Below are positions 44,677-55,680 of a DNA stretch of 64,000 bases, piece by piece. Position 1 is the stretch's first letter, and each line of letters starts with the position of its first letter. The position numbers and the translations under genes were made by a program. The notes under the pieces were generated by a model. That model did not search any database, was not told the DNA's origin, and saw nothing but the letters and a program-made list of their open reading frames with translations. This DNA is from Cavia porcellus (taxonomy: Eukaryota > Chordata > Mammalia > Rodentia > Caviidae). The DNA lies in the NCBI RefSeq assembly GCF_034190915.1, contig NW_026947484.1:211556657-211620656 (forward strand), in the 5' to 3' direction.

Positions 44677-45237
44677 GAAAAGAACGTTCTGGCAGTGCCA
44701 GCATCCTTAAGCAGCCAGTGGGGCTGGGAAGCAGATAGGCGAGTGAGAGTGTTAAGGCCCCCCAAGTCACAGGGGTCTCCAGCTGGGACCAGGCCTTTGA
44801 CTTCACTGTGTGAGATGGGGAGCCCCCTCAGGAGGGTCCTGAGAAATGGAAAGATATGGTCTGACATGAATTGCTGCAACCGCTTGCTACTCGCAGACAG
44901 ATTATAGGATGGTTACGCATAGAAGCAGGGAAACCACTTCACTGACTTTCACAGCATTCCTGGTGAGAGGATGGTGGCCTGGAGCAGGGTGCGATTGGTG
45001 GAGCCAGGAAATAGGCTGCAGGCTTTCAGCAAAGATCTCTTCACAGAAAGTGGAGCTCTGGGTTGCAGATGCCTTGTGTTTTGTGTGAGCACCTTATACA
45101 TTGTTTTCTGGCTTGCATCGCTTTCAAGAAACCTGTGGCTATTTTTATCTTAGTTTATCTGTAATGAATGTTCCCTTTTCTTCAGATTTAAGATTTTGTC
45201 TTCATCATTGATTATCAGTAATCTGATTTTTATGTGC

Positions 45238-45249
45238 CTGTGTGTGTGT

Positions 45250-45291
<42 letters not shown>

Positions 45292-45305
45292 TGTGAGAGA
45301 GTGAG
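45238..45305. repeat. (GT)n(GA)n microsatellite
   Basis: Short GT run followed by about 25 GA units with single interruptions. Confidence 0.95.
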
Positions 45306-45880
45306 TTTGTCCTACCGGAGGCTTAGTAAGCTCATTGGATTTGTATTTATAAATTTTCTCAAATTTGGAAGAATTTTGGCCATTGTTTCTTCGAATATTC
45401 TTTACGCTGCTCTCTTTCTGGGCTCCAGCTACACGTTAGACTCCTCTATGCTGCTGTGCAGTACCGTGTTCCTTTCCCTTCTTCTCCTTTCCTTCTTCAC
45501 TCTTTTTTCCCCTTCACTGTGCTTTAGTTTCGATTGCTGTATCTTTGAGTTCAATCTTTTTCCTTCAGTCTTCAATCAGTTATTAATCCTGTCTAGTAAA
45601 ACTTTTATTTCAGATATTCCCCATCTCTAGAAACTCTACTTGACTCCTTGCTTTCTCCACTTCTCTCCTCATGTTTGTCTTTTTCTTTAAATCTCTGGTG
45701 CATTTAACATGTTTACAACAGCTACTGGAGTGTCTTTGCTTATTCTCTATATATCTCTGGCCTTTCTAAGTCAGTTTCTCTTTGTTGTTCTTCCTGTTGT
45801 TGAAGGTTACATCCTCCTGCTGCTTTGCATATCTGATAAATTTTTATTGGGAGAGAAGCACATTATGAATTGTGCATTCT

Positions 45881-45971
45881 TTTTTTTTTTTTTTTTGGTA
45901 CTGGGGATGGAACTCATGACCTCGCGCTTGCCAGACAGGCGCTTATGCCACTGAGCTGCATCCCTGGCCCC
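45881..45971 (-). repeat. ID-like SINE nested in L1
   Basis: T17 tract, GGTACTGGGGATGGAACTCA, CCTCGCGCTTGCCAGACAGG, CTTATGCCACTGAGCTGCAT. Confidence 0.9.
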
Positions 45972-46519
45972 TGTTTAACAACAGATCTAAGGAGGCTGTT
46001 TTTGGGGCCGGCTCAGCCATACTTTAAGGTGTCTGAGGAAGCTTCTCAGGCTTCTCTGGTGGCCACCCGGATGAGTCGTGCTCTGAGTGCCTTAGGAATT
46101 GTTCCTTCCTAGGACTTGATTTTACCTGGTCTGAAGAGCTTTAAGAAGCTGCATGGATCTCTGGGACTTTTTCTCGCAGAGTTTCCCTCTGTTGTGGCAG
46201 GCTGTGGCTGCACTGTCATCTCTGGGCTCCAGTCCTGGTCTCTTCATTCCCCTGAACTAAAGGCTGCAGGGCTCTGTTCAGATCCCTCCTGTGTCTCTGT
46301 CTGAAAACGCCCTCCAGTTAGAAATTTTAGGGCTCACCTTGTTCCTTCTCTCAGGAACCACAGCTCTGCACTGCTGTTTTTCATTGTCTGGAAATAAAGA
46401 ATCCTAGTAATTATGGCAGGAGAGAAGCCTGCACACAGCTCCTCCGTGTTGGCCTGAGGCATGTCAGTAGTTAGAGTCTGAGTAAAAGCAGAGAATTAAG
46501 ACTTGTTAATGGTCAGATG

Positions 46520-46790
46520 TAGGAAGAGAAAACAAAAATAGCAATCCAAAAAGGACTCCAAAATTTCTGACCTGAGCAACTGGAAGGATGGATTTGCTAC
46601 TTAGAGAGACAGGGGAAGTACAAGTGGGGCCAGGGGAGGGGATGGCTGGGAAGAACCAAGAGCCAAGAGCTTAGCTTGCAGAATTTTGAGAGGACTCTGG
46701 GGCTTTCCCGCTGGATGCCAGCTAGAGAGTTGGATATGCAAGTCTAGAACTCAAGGGACAAGTCAGGACTGAGTCACAAATTTAGGATTT
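46520..46790. repeat. ancient L2-class relic (tentative)
   Basis: CCAAAATTTCTGACCTGAGC, AACTGGAAGGATGGATTTGC, AGAGTTGGATATGCAAGTCT, AGAACTCAAGGGACAAGTC keep the block order of a common L2-type repeat. Name is from memory. Confidence 0.45.
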
Positions 46791-46874
46791 GTCAGTTATG
46801 GGCCACTGGTTTGTAATCTAACAAAATCAGGCACGTTCAGGGTGATAATTGCCTTTGACAGTTTATAATCTTAA

Positions 46875-47055
46875 TTCTGGTTATAGCAATATTAAAATCA
46901 CTTGAGGAATATTAAAAAACAAAGCAAAATAACATACTGACCTGAGTCAAGGCCAATTTAATCAGAACCTCTGGGCATCAGGCCTAGGAATTGAAATGTT
47001 TAAAAGCTCTTCAGATGATTCTGATGTGCAGCCACGAGTGGGAACCGTTGGACTA
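46875..47055 (+). repeat. MER5-type (hAT-Charlie) DNA transposon relic
   Basis: ATTAAAATCACTTGAGGAAT, TCAGAACCTCTGGGCATCAG, GGCCTAGGAATTGAAATG, GATTCTGATGTGCAGCCACG match MER5A consensus order; non-autonomous. Confidence 0.75.
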
Positions 47056-47137
47056 AGTGTTATTTAGAACCTGTCATGATCAGGCAGCACAGTGAGTCTT
47101 ATCTCCAGCTGTGTATTAAAACTACCTGGGGATGGTT

Positions 47138-47238
47138 TTGCTCTTTTGTTTTTTGCAGTTTTGTGAATTAAACCCAGGTCCTCACACATTCTTAGCAAGT
47201 ACTCTACTGCAGAGCTAGAGCTACACTCCCAGCCCTTA
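47138..47238 (-). repeat. ID-like SINE
   Basis: GTGAATTAAACCCAGGTCCT, GCAGAGCTAGAGCTACACTC, CCAGCCC. Confidence 0.75.
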
Positions 47239-47247
47239 CGTGGGGAG

Positions 47248-47406
47248 CTTTGGTTTGGTTTTGGTTTTGGTTTTTTAATTTTGGGCTTCTTGTGTTTTGA
47301 GACAGAATCTTGCTGTGTAGCCCAGGCTGGCCTTGAACTTGTGTTATGTTCCTGCCTCAGCCTCTCAAGTGCTAAAATTATAGGCATGTACCACAATGCC
47401 CAACTT
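47248..47406 (-). repeat. B1-type SINE
   Basis: TTTTGAGACAGAATCTTGCT, GCCCAGGCTGGCCTTGAACT, TTATAGGCATGTACCACAAT. Confidence 0.85.
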
Positions 47407-47419
47407 AGGGAAATTTGGG

Positions 47420-47598
47420 TTGTTTTTTTGTTGTTGTTGTTGTTTGGCTGGTTGGTTTTTTGAGACAGGGTCTCAGTATATAGTCCTGGCTCTCTTGAAC
47501 TTACTGTGTACCCCAGGCTAGCCTTGAATTCATGGTGACTTCCTGTCTCAGCCTCCTGAGTGCTGAAATTACAGCTTTGTGCTACCTTGCCCAGCTGG
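47420..47598 (-). repeat. B1-type SINE with (GTT)n in its tail
   Basis: (GTT)n, TTGAGACAGGGTCTCAGTAT, TACCCCAGGCTAGCCTTGAA, CAGCCTCCTGAGTGCTGAAA. Confidence 0.85.
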
Positions 47599-48054
47599 GA
47601 CATTTTAAAGGTCTTGATGCCCATCTATATGGTTCCCTAGCCCTTCCAACTAATTGAGTCATTCTCTCTGTGGAATGAGGCTTAGGAATTCCTATTTTGT
47701 ACAGCTTCTTAGTGGATTCCACTTGCAGTTCAGTTAGAACCATTGAGTCCCAGGGTATGAAAGCCAAACGAGTCAAGTCCGAAGACTGAGCCTCAGAGCT
47801 GTCGAAGACAGGGAGCCTTAGCTAGGAGGAGAACAACAAGAGGACAGATTGCGGGGTTTCCTTGAGAGCCTGAGCATGGCAATCTACTGTTATTTAAGGC
47901 TTAAAAGTCTGCCCCAAAGCTCAGGGTGCCCGGGCTATGCTTGTGGAGCACCGGCTCTCTCTGGGTCAGCTGCTGGCTCCATGGCTGTGCCTGCCCTGTG
48001 TCACTGTTGTTGCTGGTTTACACCATTGTATCCTTTTACCATCATTTAATAAGG

Positions 48055-48249
48055 GGTTTTTTGTTTGTTTGTTTTTGGGCATTTTGTTTTGTTTTCTTTT
48101 TTGTTTGTTTTTGAGACAGGTTTTCACTATGCAGTTCAGGCTGGCCTTGAGCTCACTTTGTAGCCCAGGCTGGTCTTGAACTTGTGGAGATCCTCCTGCC
48201 TCAGCCTCCTGAGTGCTGGGATTACAGGCATACACCACCACCCCTGGCA
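48055..48249 (-). repeat. B1-type SINE with intact 12-bp target-site duplication
   Basis: CATTTAATAAGG at 48043-48054 and 48250-48261 flank an antisense B1 with internal duplication (TTTGAGACAGGTTTTCACTA, two CAGGCTGG blocks, GGGATTACAGGCATACACCA). A perfect duplication indicates a fairly young insertion. Confidence 0.93.
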
Positions 48250-48344
48250 CATTTAATAAGGTGTTAAGAGGAATAATAGATCAATTCTGGACGTAGAGGA
48301 TCCCCTCAATCTTTTATAAAGCAACCATCACTGTAAAGGGTAGA

Positions 48345-48428
48345 CTTGCACTATAGCTCCATGGTTCAGCCTTGCCTAATTTGTGTGAGGCCCTGGGTTC
48401 CATCCCCAGTATGGCACGCATGCAAAAA
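48345..48428 (+). repeat. ID-like SINE
   Basis: GCACTATAGCTCCATGGTTC, GTGAGGCCCTGGGTTCCATC, CCCAGTATGGCACGC. Confidence 0.7.
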
Positions 48429-49114
48429 AGGCTGGAAATATTTTCACAGAGAACCAGATGGTAGAAATTATATATACTTCCACTATCCATTAATTAATAG
48501 GGAAAATACATATTGAACCACTGAACACATACTGCTCCTCTGAATTAATTCAATAACACTTTTAAGGACATATTTTCCTCACCATAAAACAATTTACATA
48601 TATTTGGAGATTAACAGCTCAAGCATGCAGGAGAAATTTAAGGCTGCAGGCCTCCCAGTACTGGGAGAAAAAGACACTTCGTGCATCTCTACACTCGTCT
48701 CCAAGCCAGGTTACGGGGACTCACAGCCCCAAGCTCTGGGAAGCCAGTGGCAGGGTCTGCATGGGAGAAGGACTGTACCCAGGTCCTCGGGACACTCGTG
48801 ACATGACAGCTTCCCCATCTATGGCTGTCTCTGTCTCTGGGTAACAGCACTATGAGCCAGGTGAGTAACTCCCCATCTGGCCTCAACCCTGTGCAATTTG
48901 CTCAAAAAAACAGTAAAGTGAAATTTAAGTGTTTTTTTTCCTACCACCTCCTCTTTCCAGTTCTTCCAGTGCTTTATCTTTGGGAATTCTGCTCCTCGTT
49001 CTCCATCACACCTGGGCCAGCACACCTGGGCAGCATCTCCAGGTGTCGCTTTGCTTCACTGTCATGTGCAGGGTGACCTACCTGCTGCCCCCGCTAACCC
49101 TGCTCACATCCTGT
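48429..49114. other. intronic, nothing recognised
   Basis: No gene or repeat identified. Confidence 0.4.
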
Positions 49115-49240
49115 GGGGAAGTACAGTTCCCATCACCAGTTACAGATACAGAAACTTATCCTTTCCTTGGATCAGATTTGCAGTGACAGAGCTGAGATTT
49201 GAACCCAGCTGTCCCTAACCCACAGCTGGCCTCCCCACTA
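49115..49240 (-). repeat. MIR relic
   Basis: CAGTTACAGATACAGAAACT, GCAGTGACAGAGCTGAGATT, TGAACCCAGCTGTCCCTAAC match antisense MIR. Confidence 0.65.
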
Positions 49241-49714
49241 TCTCCCCAACATTGGTGCTGCCTGAATGAATTCAACACATAAAGCTGCTTGGACACGATG
49301 GAAGTGAGGGTGATCGGTGTCCAGGTCCCCTCTGATGGCAGCCTCCCCGGCTTCCCCTCGAAGAACTCACCTTGCATTTCAGGCTTCCACAAATGACCCC
49401 AGCCCGCCAGAGGGTAGGAAGCTCTAGCCATGGGCATCAGACCTCATCCAACACCCCCTAGGGCTTTCCCACGGCACGGCCTGCGCACTTTCCTGCCCTG
49501 CCACACAGCCAAAATCCACACCGTGCTCCAGGCCGCTTCCTCTGCCCAGTGCACCTGTCATCCAGGCTGCGTGACCCTCCTGCTGCGTTTGGCTTCTGCC
49601 AGTGCTCATCTGACCTTCCCGCATCCTGCTGCCCAGCACACACGTGTGGCTTCCCTCCCTGCCCAGACTGCGAGGCCCTGCCCTAATGTGATGATAAAAC
49701 GAGTTACCTTCAAT

Positions 49715-49995
49715 TCGTTAAAATAACATATGCTTATTATGGAGCATTTTAAAAAGAAAGAAACAAACATGAAAGGGGAAAAAAGCCCACAGGTTTCTAC
49801 CACTAAAATAATATGACTTAGATTTGCCTTCGAGTCTTTTTTCTGGATAAAAGTTTGGTGCCTTGCTTGTCCTTGCTTGCCATGTATTGACATGCAACAT
49901 AGAAATGCATTTAAAAAGCACCCTTGTTGTTGAGCACATAGTATTCCTTGGAAAGGATGTGCCATAGTTTGTCATAAGCATGACTAGATCTTCCA
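49715..49995 (-). repeat. old L1 3' end-like (antisense)
   Basis: TTAAAATAACATATGCTTAT, AGGTTTCTACCACTAAAATA, CTTCGAGTCTTTTTTCTGG, GAGCACATAGTATTCCTTGG, GTGCCATAGTTTGTCATAAG fit the order of an old antisense L1M 3' end. Confidence 0.5.
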
Positions 49996-50008
49996 TAGAC
50001 CCTAGCAA

Positions 50009-50038
50009 GGGGACGGGGGGAGAGGGGGGGTTTTGGGG
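50009..50038 (+). other. G-quadruplex motif
   Basis: G runs of 4, 6, 7 and 4 bases with loops of 2, 3 and 4 bases lie on the intron's sense strand, so the motif is present in DNA and in the KCNK12 pre-mRNA. Confidence 0.8.
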
Positions 50039-51686
50039 AAGATGTGAGTAATTGGGTTGTCTGGGAGACAGAAGGTGGTGGTTTTTGTTTGGTGTGTGGT
50101 ATGTCTTAGCTACAGGGGGCCTATTTAGAAGGCTGGAAAATTACTGAGTGCTCATACCAAGCCCACGTCTGCCAGCAAAGGGTACTTCAAACAAACCCCA
50201 CAAAATTACAGCTTTTGCAATGCATGAGTTACTCAGACAGGAAAGTACACAGGACCCATGTGTTTTAATAACTCTGGGGACAATGGTGCTGGCCGTCACC
50301 AGGACCAGGGAGGGAAGGGAGTGGGGAAGGAGCATGGTTTTCCTAGTTGCTGTTTGTAGCTCAGAGCTAGCAGGGCTTCCATGCAGGGGGCCAGGCACCC
50401 AGCGTGAGGCCTTTGGAAGAGAGATGGCCAACGCCAAGGCTGTCTCAAGGGCTGATGAGCGTGATGAGTGTTCCTTTGGCCTAGCGTGTGCCTGAGACCA
50501 TGGCCTCGTGGCAGTGGCAGCAGAGGCCCAGGTCAGCGTGCGATGCAGGTGTTCACATGTCTGCCCCACGTCTGAATGGACCTCTGTCTCCACCTTTAGC
50601 GCTCTGCTCTGGCAGCAATGCCAGCACTGTAGAAAGAGCCGACGTGAGGACGTGTTTCTAGGATGTGTTGGCCTTTTGCTGCCAAGAACTGACCAAGACA
50701 TGCCCTGGGACCTCAGCACACCACCCCCATTCCCAGGAGCAGTGACCACCCGCTGCCAGTAGGGACTGAAGCTGGGTGGCTGATGCCCTCCCTCCTTGGC
50801 AGAGGGATGGGAAACAGGGACTGTAAAACCAGGGCTCCAGCATCAAGGAAGTGAGCTGAGCAGAGGAGTCCCCCCGCCTGGACCAGCTGGTGAGCCCAGT
50901 GCCCAGAGAAGCAGTCCACCAGGACCTTGTGCCTGTCCTAATCCTGCCTGTGTGCTCCCAAGGAGCCCACGGAGCCCACACCTTGGGGACTCACTCTGTT
51001 GTTATCCTGGGTGTCCATCACAGAGCAGAAACACTCAGCACCCCGAGCCACTTCTGACCCCACATCACTGCTCACTTACCCAGTGACCTGAGACCATGCT
51101 TTTCCCAGCCTCAGATCATGCACCTGAAAACCGAGGGTCCCCCACCTTTGCCTGGTGACTAAACCATGTGTGAAATGATCATGAGCCTCACGGGTCAGAA
51201 AAGCATCACAGGACAGTGATTGGAGCTAAGGGAATAGATGCAATCTCTGTCTGCACCTGTAGCAGTGGTTGCTGCTGCAACAGGGTCAGTGATACGATGC
51301 CTGGTGGCTTTTTTCCCCACAGTTGCATGGACGAAGCTGCTCAAGTAAAGCTCCTGCCCCCAGTGACTCCTTTAGAAAGCAACCCCTGTACCCGGCCCCG
51401 AATACCCTCTATAAAAATGAGATCTGACCAGTGTTTCCTTAAGCAGAAACGTCAAGTGGGTTCCCACTGGTGAGCCCCTAAAGCCTGAAGCCTGGCTTGT
51501 CACCTGTGCAGTGGCTTCTTCCAAACCACAAGCCACACACAGCCAAGTGACACCCCCTGGCATTGATACTCCCACCTTATGCCACCCACTGAGCGTCTCA
51601 AGAGTCACAGTGCACAGTGATTTCTCTGCTAGGATGAAAATCTGTCCAGAGAGGCTGAGGCCCAGCTGAAAACTCTTGGGGGCAGC
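50039..51686. other. intronic, nothing recognised
   Basis: A 202-codon minus frame (50141-50749) overlaps plus frames of similar length. No domain is recognisable, so no gene is called. Confidence 0.4.
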
Positions 51687-51841
51687 AAGACCCCAGAGGA
51701 AAAAAATTTTTTAAATGTTTAAAAAATGTGGCTGGGGATTAGCTCAGCGGCGTAAGCACCTGCCTTGCAAGCAGGTGGTCGTGAGTTCGATCCCCTTTAA
51801 CAATAAAAAAATAAATAAATACATTTTTAAAAAGACCCCAG
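51687..51841 (+). repeat. ID-like SINE with target-site duplication
   Basis: AAGACCCCAG occurs at 51687-51696 and 51832-51841. The ID body (GGCTGGGGATTAGCTCAGCG, CCTGCCTTGCAAGCAGGTGG) starts at 51730 and ends in (AAAT)n. About 30 bp of A/T-rich sequence precedes the body. Confidence 0.82.
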
Positions 51842-51973
51842 GATAATCCCAGGGTTGCCCACCCACACATTCAGGATCCTCCCCGCAAGCATCTAAGAAG
51901 AGCGAGGAGAGAGGATAGGGAAGGGATAGAGGCAATTTAGAGGTTTATCAGCATGAGTACGCTTTAATTTTAA

Positions 51974-51975
<2 letters not shown>

Positions 51976-52027
<52 letters not shown>
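51976..52027. repeat. (GT)26 microsatellite, uninterrupted
   Basis: Perfect GT run of 52 bp, likely highly polymorphic. Confidence 0.98.
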
Positions 52028-52028
<1 letters not shown>

Positions 52029-52379
52029 CTGCCAGAGCCAGCCTAAGAAGTGCACCACCAGAACCTGGGTGAACCCAGCAGGTCTGGGAGAAGCAGCAAG
52101 TCCTTGGCTGTCCTCTTCACAGGGGAGGTTGCTTCTGGGGTGTCTCAGGAGTCCCCTGTAAGTCAGCAGAATGAATATAAACACAGCCCAGGATCCAAAC
52201 TTTGCATCTGAAACCCTGCCCCTCTGGGGCTGTAGGAAACAGAACCAGTGAGAGGATGCAGTGCATGGAGTTTCTGCTGCCAGACAGGCGGATATGCAGG
52301 GCTCCAGCACAGACAGACTAGATCGTCAGGCTGCAGGCATTTGTTTACTTTGCAGTTCTAAGGCAAGAAAGTCAAGGTC

Positions 52380-52645
52380 AAGGTATCATAGGACTGGTTT
52401 CTTTGGACACCTCTCCCCGTGGCTTGTCGGTGGCCATTTCCTGTATCTCCTCACCTGGTCCTCCCTCTGTGTGTGCTGGTGGTCTCACCTCTTTTTGCAA
52501 GGACACCAGTGGGATTAGATTAAGGCTGCCTTGTAGAGGAGCTGCATTTCCAAAGCAGTCACGTGCTGCATGTCAGGACCTCCACGTGTGAATTTGGTGG
52601 GATGGGGGGCCACAATTCAGCCTGCAACAGGAGCCCAGGGGGCCA
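52380..52645 (-). repeat. MaLR (MLT1-type) LTR relic
   Basis: CTGTGTGTGCTGGTGGTCTC, CAAGGACACCAGTGGGATTA, AAAGCAGTCACGTGCTGCAT, ACGTGTGAATTTGGTGGGAT, CACAATTCAGCCTGCAACA follow the antisense MLT1 order. Confidence 0.65.
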
Positions 52646-53609
52646 CAGAGGCCACCCCTTGTTTTCCGACTGAAGCACATCAGCACTCTCCTGGCAGCAG
52701 GAGTCAGTTTGAGTTTGAAGGCTTCCTTAGAAAAACCATTCCATGTCTTTGGTTGGACTTCTGTGACTCGGCGAGTTTTAGTAATCATTAATGTGTATAT
52801 GGCTGAAAGCCAGGTGCATCCATGAAGGATTCTGATCCACTGCAGCAAGAGGTCTGGAAGAAGCTGGGCATTGCCTCCAGGAGGACAGGGCAGGGTCAAG
52901 CCCAGGGGCGTCCTGTGGAAAAGGGGATGGGACCGAGGGAAGGGAATGAGGAAGGACGCTAAGAGACGGCAGCAGGTGCTGGGGGAGAACCCACAGCCAT
53001 TTCTGTGCTGGCTCTGAGCTTCCCACAGGGGTGGTCAAACTGGACAAGAGGGAGCCAGGTTCTCTAAAAGGAAGCAGGTGAATAAGCACCCTAGGAAACC
53101 AGCTTTGGGCACTGGTTCCAGGAAGAAGAAATCTAGAACTTTAAATGAGGGACATAAGCAAAGACTGCTTGTTTTGGTTTGGCTGAAGTCAGAAATGGTC
53201 TTGAGAGTTTCTGTTAGGCTTTCCTAATGGCAGAGAGGTATTGCTAAATTAGAGAGAAGTTACTTCTCTTTGATTTGGGCAGGAGCAAGGACACCAGTAC
53301 CACAGTTGCTATTTTTTGATTACCTAGCTAAATATAGAGATAACATTTGGAGTCCACCAGTGGAAATTGGCAGCCTACAGTCACCTCATTCCTGTGCAGA
53401 CTCCAAGGAGTGAGTGTTGGCCCTCTCACATCCCAGGCCAGATGCTAAGCCTCACCTTGTGATGGGCACATAAAACCCTTCACAGTGCAGAAACACGACT
53501 AATGGGCAAGTGTCCATGTGAGGAAGTCAGCAAGCTGGTGGCCATCTTCCAGACACAGGTGAGGCCTTCTCCTCCCGGCTCTGCCCTCTGTGGAGGGAGG
53601 ACCTAGCCT
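52646..53609. other. intronic, nothing recognised
   Basis: No gene or repeat identified. Confidence 0.4.
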
Positions 53610-53815
53610 TCGTGGGTGAGGCATCACACTGAGTGTTCACTCTGTGCCAACCACTCTGCTAGGTGTACTGGCTGTCAGGTCTCTATGTGCTCCCTGTGAG
53701 ATGACACTGGCTCCATTTACACGGCAGGACACTGAGGCCTCCTGAGTAACTTGCTGAATGTCCTGGTGAGGAACAGGCCCTTGGCTAGGCCCAAACCTGG
53801 ACTCCACCAGAGTGG
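53610..53815 (-). repeat. MIR relic
   Basis: GAGTGTTCACTCTGTGCCAA, CACTCTGCTAGGTGTACTGG, TCCATTTACACGGCAGGACA, AGTAACTTGCTGAATGTCCT in antisense MIR order. Confidence 0.78.
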
Positions 53816-54394
53816 TACAAGGGCCAGGTACTCAGCCTCTCTGCGGTGAAGGAAGGGAAATACCCACCCTGGCTCTGAGCATCCCCAAAGTGGAACGTCC
53901 TTGGCTCCCCACCAGCATGCTTTCTTCTCTCCGCTGCACACAGCCAGCTGTCCACAAGGCTGTGCCCACTCTTCCCAGACCCAGAGCTCACTTCCAGGTG
54001 CCAGACCCCAGTAGACCCTTCCAGAAGCTTTAGCCCCCTTCTTGATCAGTCTGCCTTCTTTGAATGCCCTCTCTCGTGTTTGCAGCTGCCCTGTGGCTCT
54101 CTTCCCAGCTGCTACCTTGGTCTGGGCCATCTCACTTGTCACTCTGCAGCCTTGGACCCAGACTCCCTGCTCCAGCCCCTGGTCTGTTCTCAGCAGCTGA
54201 GACACACACTGTTTTGTTTTGTTTTTTAACTGCCACATAAAAATTTTAACATGTAAACCTTGGTTGAGAGCCTATAAACACCACATGCAAAATACAAACT
54301 GATGTTCCTTCAGACAGTTCCCTTGTTATGACTGTACTATCTCGGAGTAGAGAGATGGTGAGGAAAGGGGAGCGTGGCGGAACACAAATGTTGG
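53816..54394. other. intronic, nothing recognised
   Basis: No gene or repeat identified. Confidence 0.4.
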
Positions 54395-54580
54395 CTTAGA
54401 GACAAGGAAGTCAGATGTCCTGTAAACCATGTTATTTCTCATGGATTCAATTTCCTCACCTGCCAAATGGGGACAATGGGGACGTTGTCTTTACTGGGTT
54501 ATAACGATGATTAGATTAGATAAGACATTCGAATTTGCTCCACACTGTCCGAGCTATTAAATATGTTGATGGCTGTTCTT
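54395..54580 (+). repeat. MIR SINE
   Basis: TTTCCTCACCTGCCAAATGG, GGACAATGGGGACGTTGTCT, GATTAGATTAGATAAGACAT follow the MIR 3' half. Confidence 0.7.
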
Positions 54581-54829
54581 TTAATCTAATTTTCTCCTAA
54601 AATTGCATGAGATTCTGCTGATAGAGGAAAAAAGACAAATATGTCAGATAATCAAATATATTCGGCATCTCCGCTTGAAACCAACTTAAATATTTATTAT
54701 ATTTCTGCTCTTGTAAAACTGTTGGTTTATCTGTTTAGCCTTCATGCTAAAAACATTGAGAGTGACAGTTTTTTTCATCTTCTGGACATCTGTGTTACCT
54801 GGGCTTTGGTCTGGGCGTGTGGGGCGGGG

Positions 54830-55258
54830 ATTTGCCAGTTGTCTTTTTGTCCACTGTTCTCTCCCTTTTCCTTCTCCCTGTCTTCTCAGTCCCCAGCCCT
54901 TCGAACTGAGTGAGCACTCTTACCCAGATACCCCTTCCACACCCTTGATCAAATGCCGTGTCCTTCACGAGATCTGACCCAGGTTATTCTGCAGGCCACC
55001 TCCTCTCACCCCGTAACGCTGCACCCTCCTTACCTGCTCTATTTTTTATTTTCTGTTTTTCCATAGCACTTTTAACACCTTCTACCATGCCACATAATAG
55101 ACACACATATTGTTTTGGGTTTGTTATTCATCTTCCTTGCTGCACTATAAGCTTCGAGGGGGGCAGAAGACTTGGTATAGTTGGGTTGTTGGTGAATCCC
55201 AAGGGTCTAGCTCTGTGCTTGGCACATCGTTCTGCAGGAAATATGTTAAATGAATAGC
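54830..55258 (+). repeat. L2 LINE 3' end
   Basis: CTATTTTTTATTTTCTGTTT, ATAGCACTTTTAACACCTTC, ACTATAAGCTTCGAGGGGGG, TCTGTGCTTGGCACATCG, GTTAAATGAATAGC match the sense L2 terminus. Confidence 0.75.
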
Positions 55259-55680
55259 ATCTCTTTCATAGGGCTCCACCCTTTAAATATCGGGGTGCTA
55301 AGGGCCCTCACTTTTATACTATTCCCTGAGAAGTCTTATCCATGTGATCCCAGAATCCCTGTCCAATTCAGACCTCCCAGACCCTATCCCCCTATCTCCA
55401 CCTGCTTGGCAGAGGTGTCTTCGCTACCTGTCTCCAGCAGCACCTCCTTTGGGAAGTCCTCCTGGCCTAGCAGCCCTGACCATTTGCCTTACTGCTGTTT
55501 CCATGGGACATTATGGTCACTGCTTGTCCTCAGCACAGGACCCTTATCGTGTTCATTTTTACTAATAAGCTTGAAAACATAACAGCATTTGTTGGGAGTG
55601 AACAGCTTCAAAAGTAGAAACTACCCCATTGGCACCCCAGAAAATGTGAAATGTTTATGAAAGCTCATGAAAGAAACTTA
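55259..55680. other. intronic, nothing recognised
   Basis: No gene or repeat identified. Confidence 0.4.

Larger units (their letters stand above)
45060..46390 (-). mobile_element. old L1 3' region (antisense), split by a SINE and a GA repeat
   Basis: Typical antisense L1M 3' UTR run: AAATTTGGAAGAATTTTGGC, TGTTTCTTCGAATATTCTTT, GGGCTCCAGCTACACGTTAG, ATATTCCCCATCTCTAGAAA, TGATAAATTTTTATTGGG. A (GA)n tract (45250-45305) and an ID SINE (45881-45971) interrupt it. The 144-codon open frame here is L1 UTR, not a gene. Confidence 0.75.
47085..47760 (+). repeat. second MER5-type relic, split by three SINEs
   Basis: Its start (GTGTATTAAAACTACCTGGG, near 47111) and its remainder (TTTAAAGGTCTTGATGCCCA, ATGAGGCTTAGGAATTCCTA, 47603 onward) are separated by an ID and two B1 SINEs, all antisense. 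It lies just downstream of the MER5 copy at 46875. Confidence 0.6.

Noticed and set aside
45196..45630. 144-codon frame with hydrophobic stretches
   Set aside because: It lies in an antisense L1 3' UTR plus a GA repeat; the hydrophobicity comes from T-rich DNA.
50141..50749. 202-codon minus-strand frame
   Set aside because: Plus-strand frames are equally open over the same span and there is no recognisable domain or splice signal pairing.
51730..51800. Possible tRNA gene
   Set aside because: The anticodon arm and A/B boxes are present, but the 3' acceptor strand is missing and the body runs into a SINE tail with a target-site duplication.
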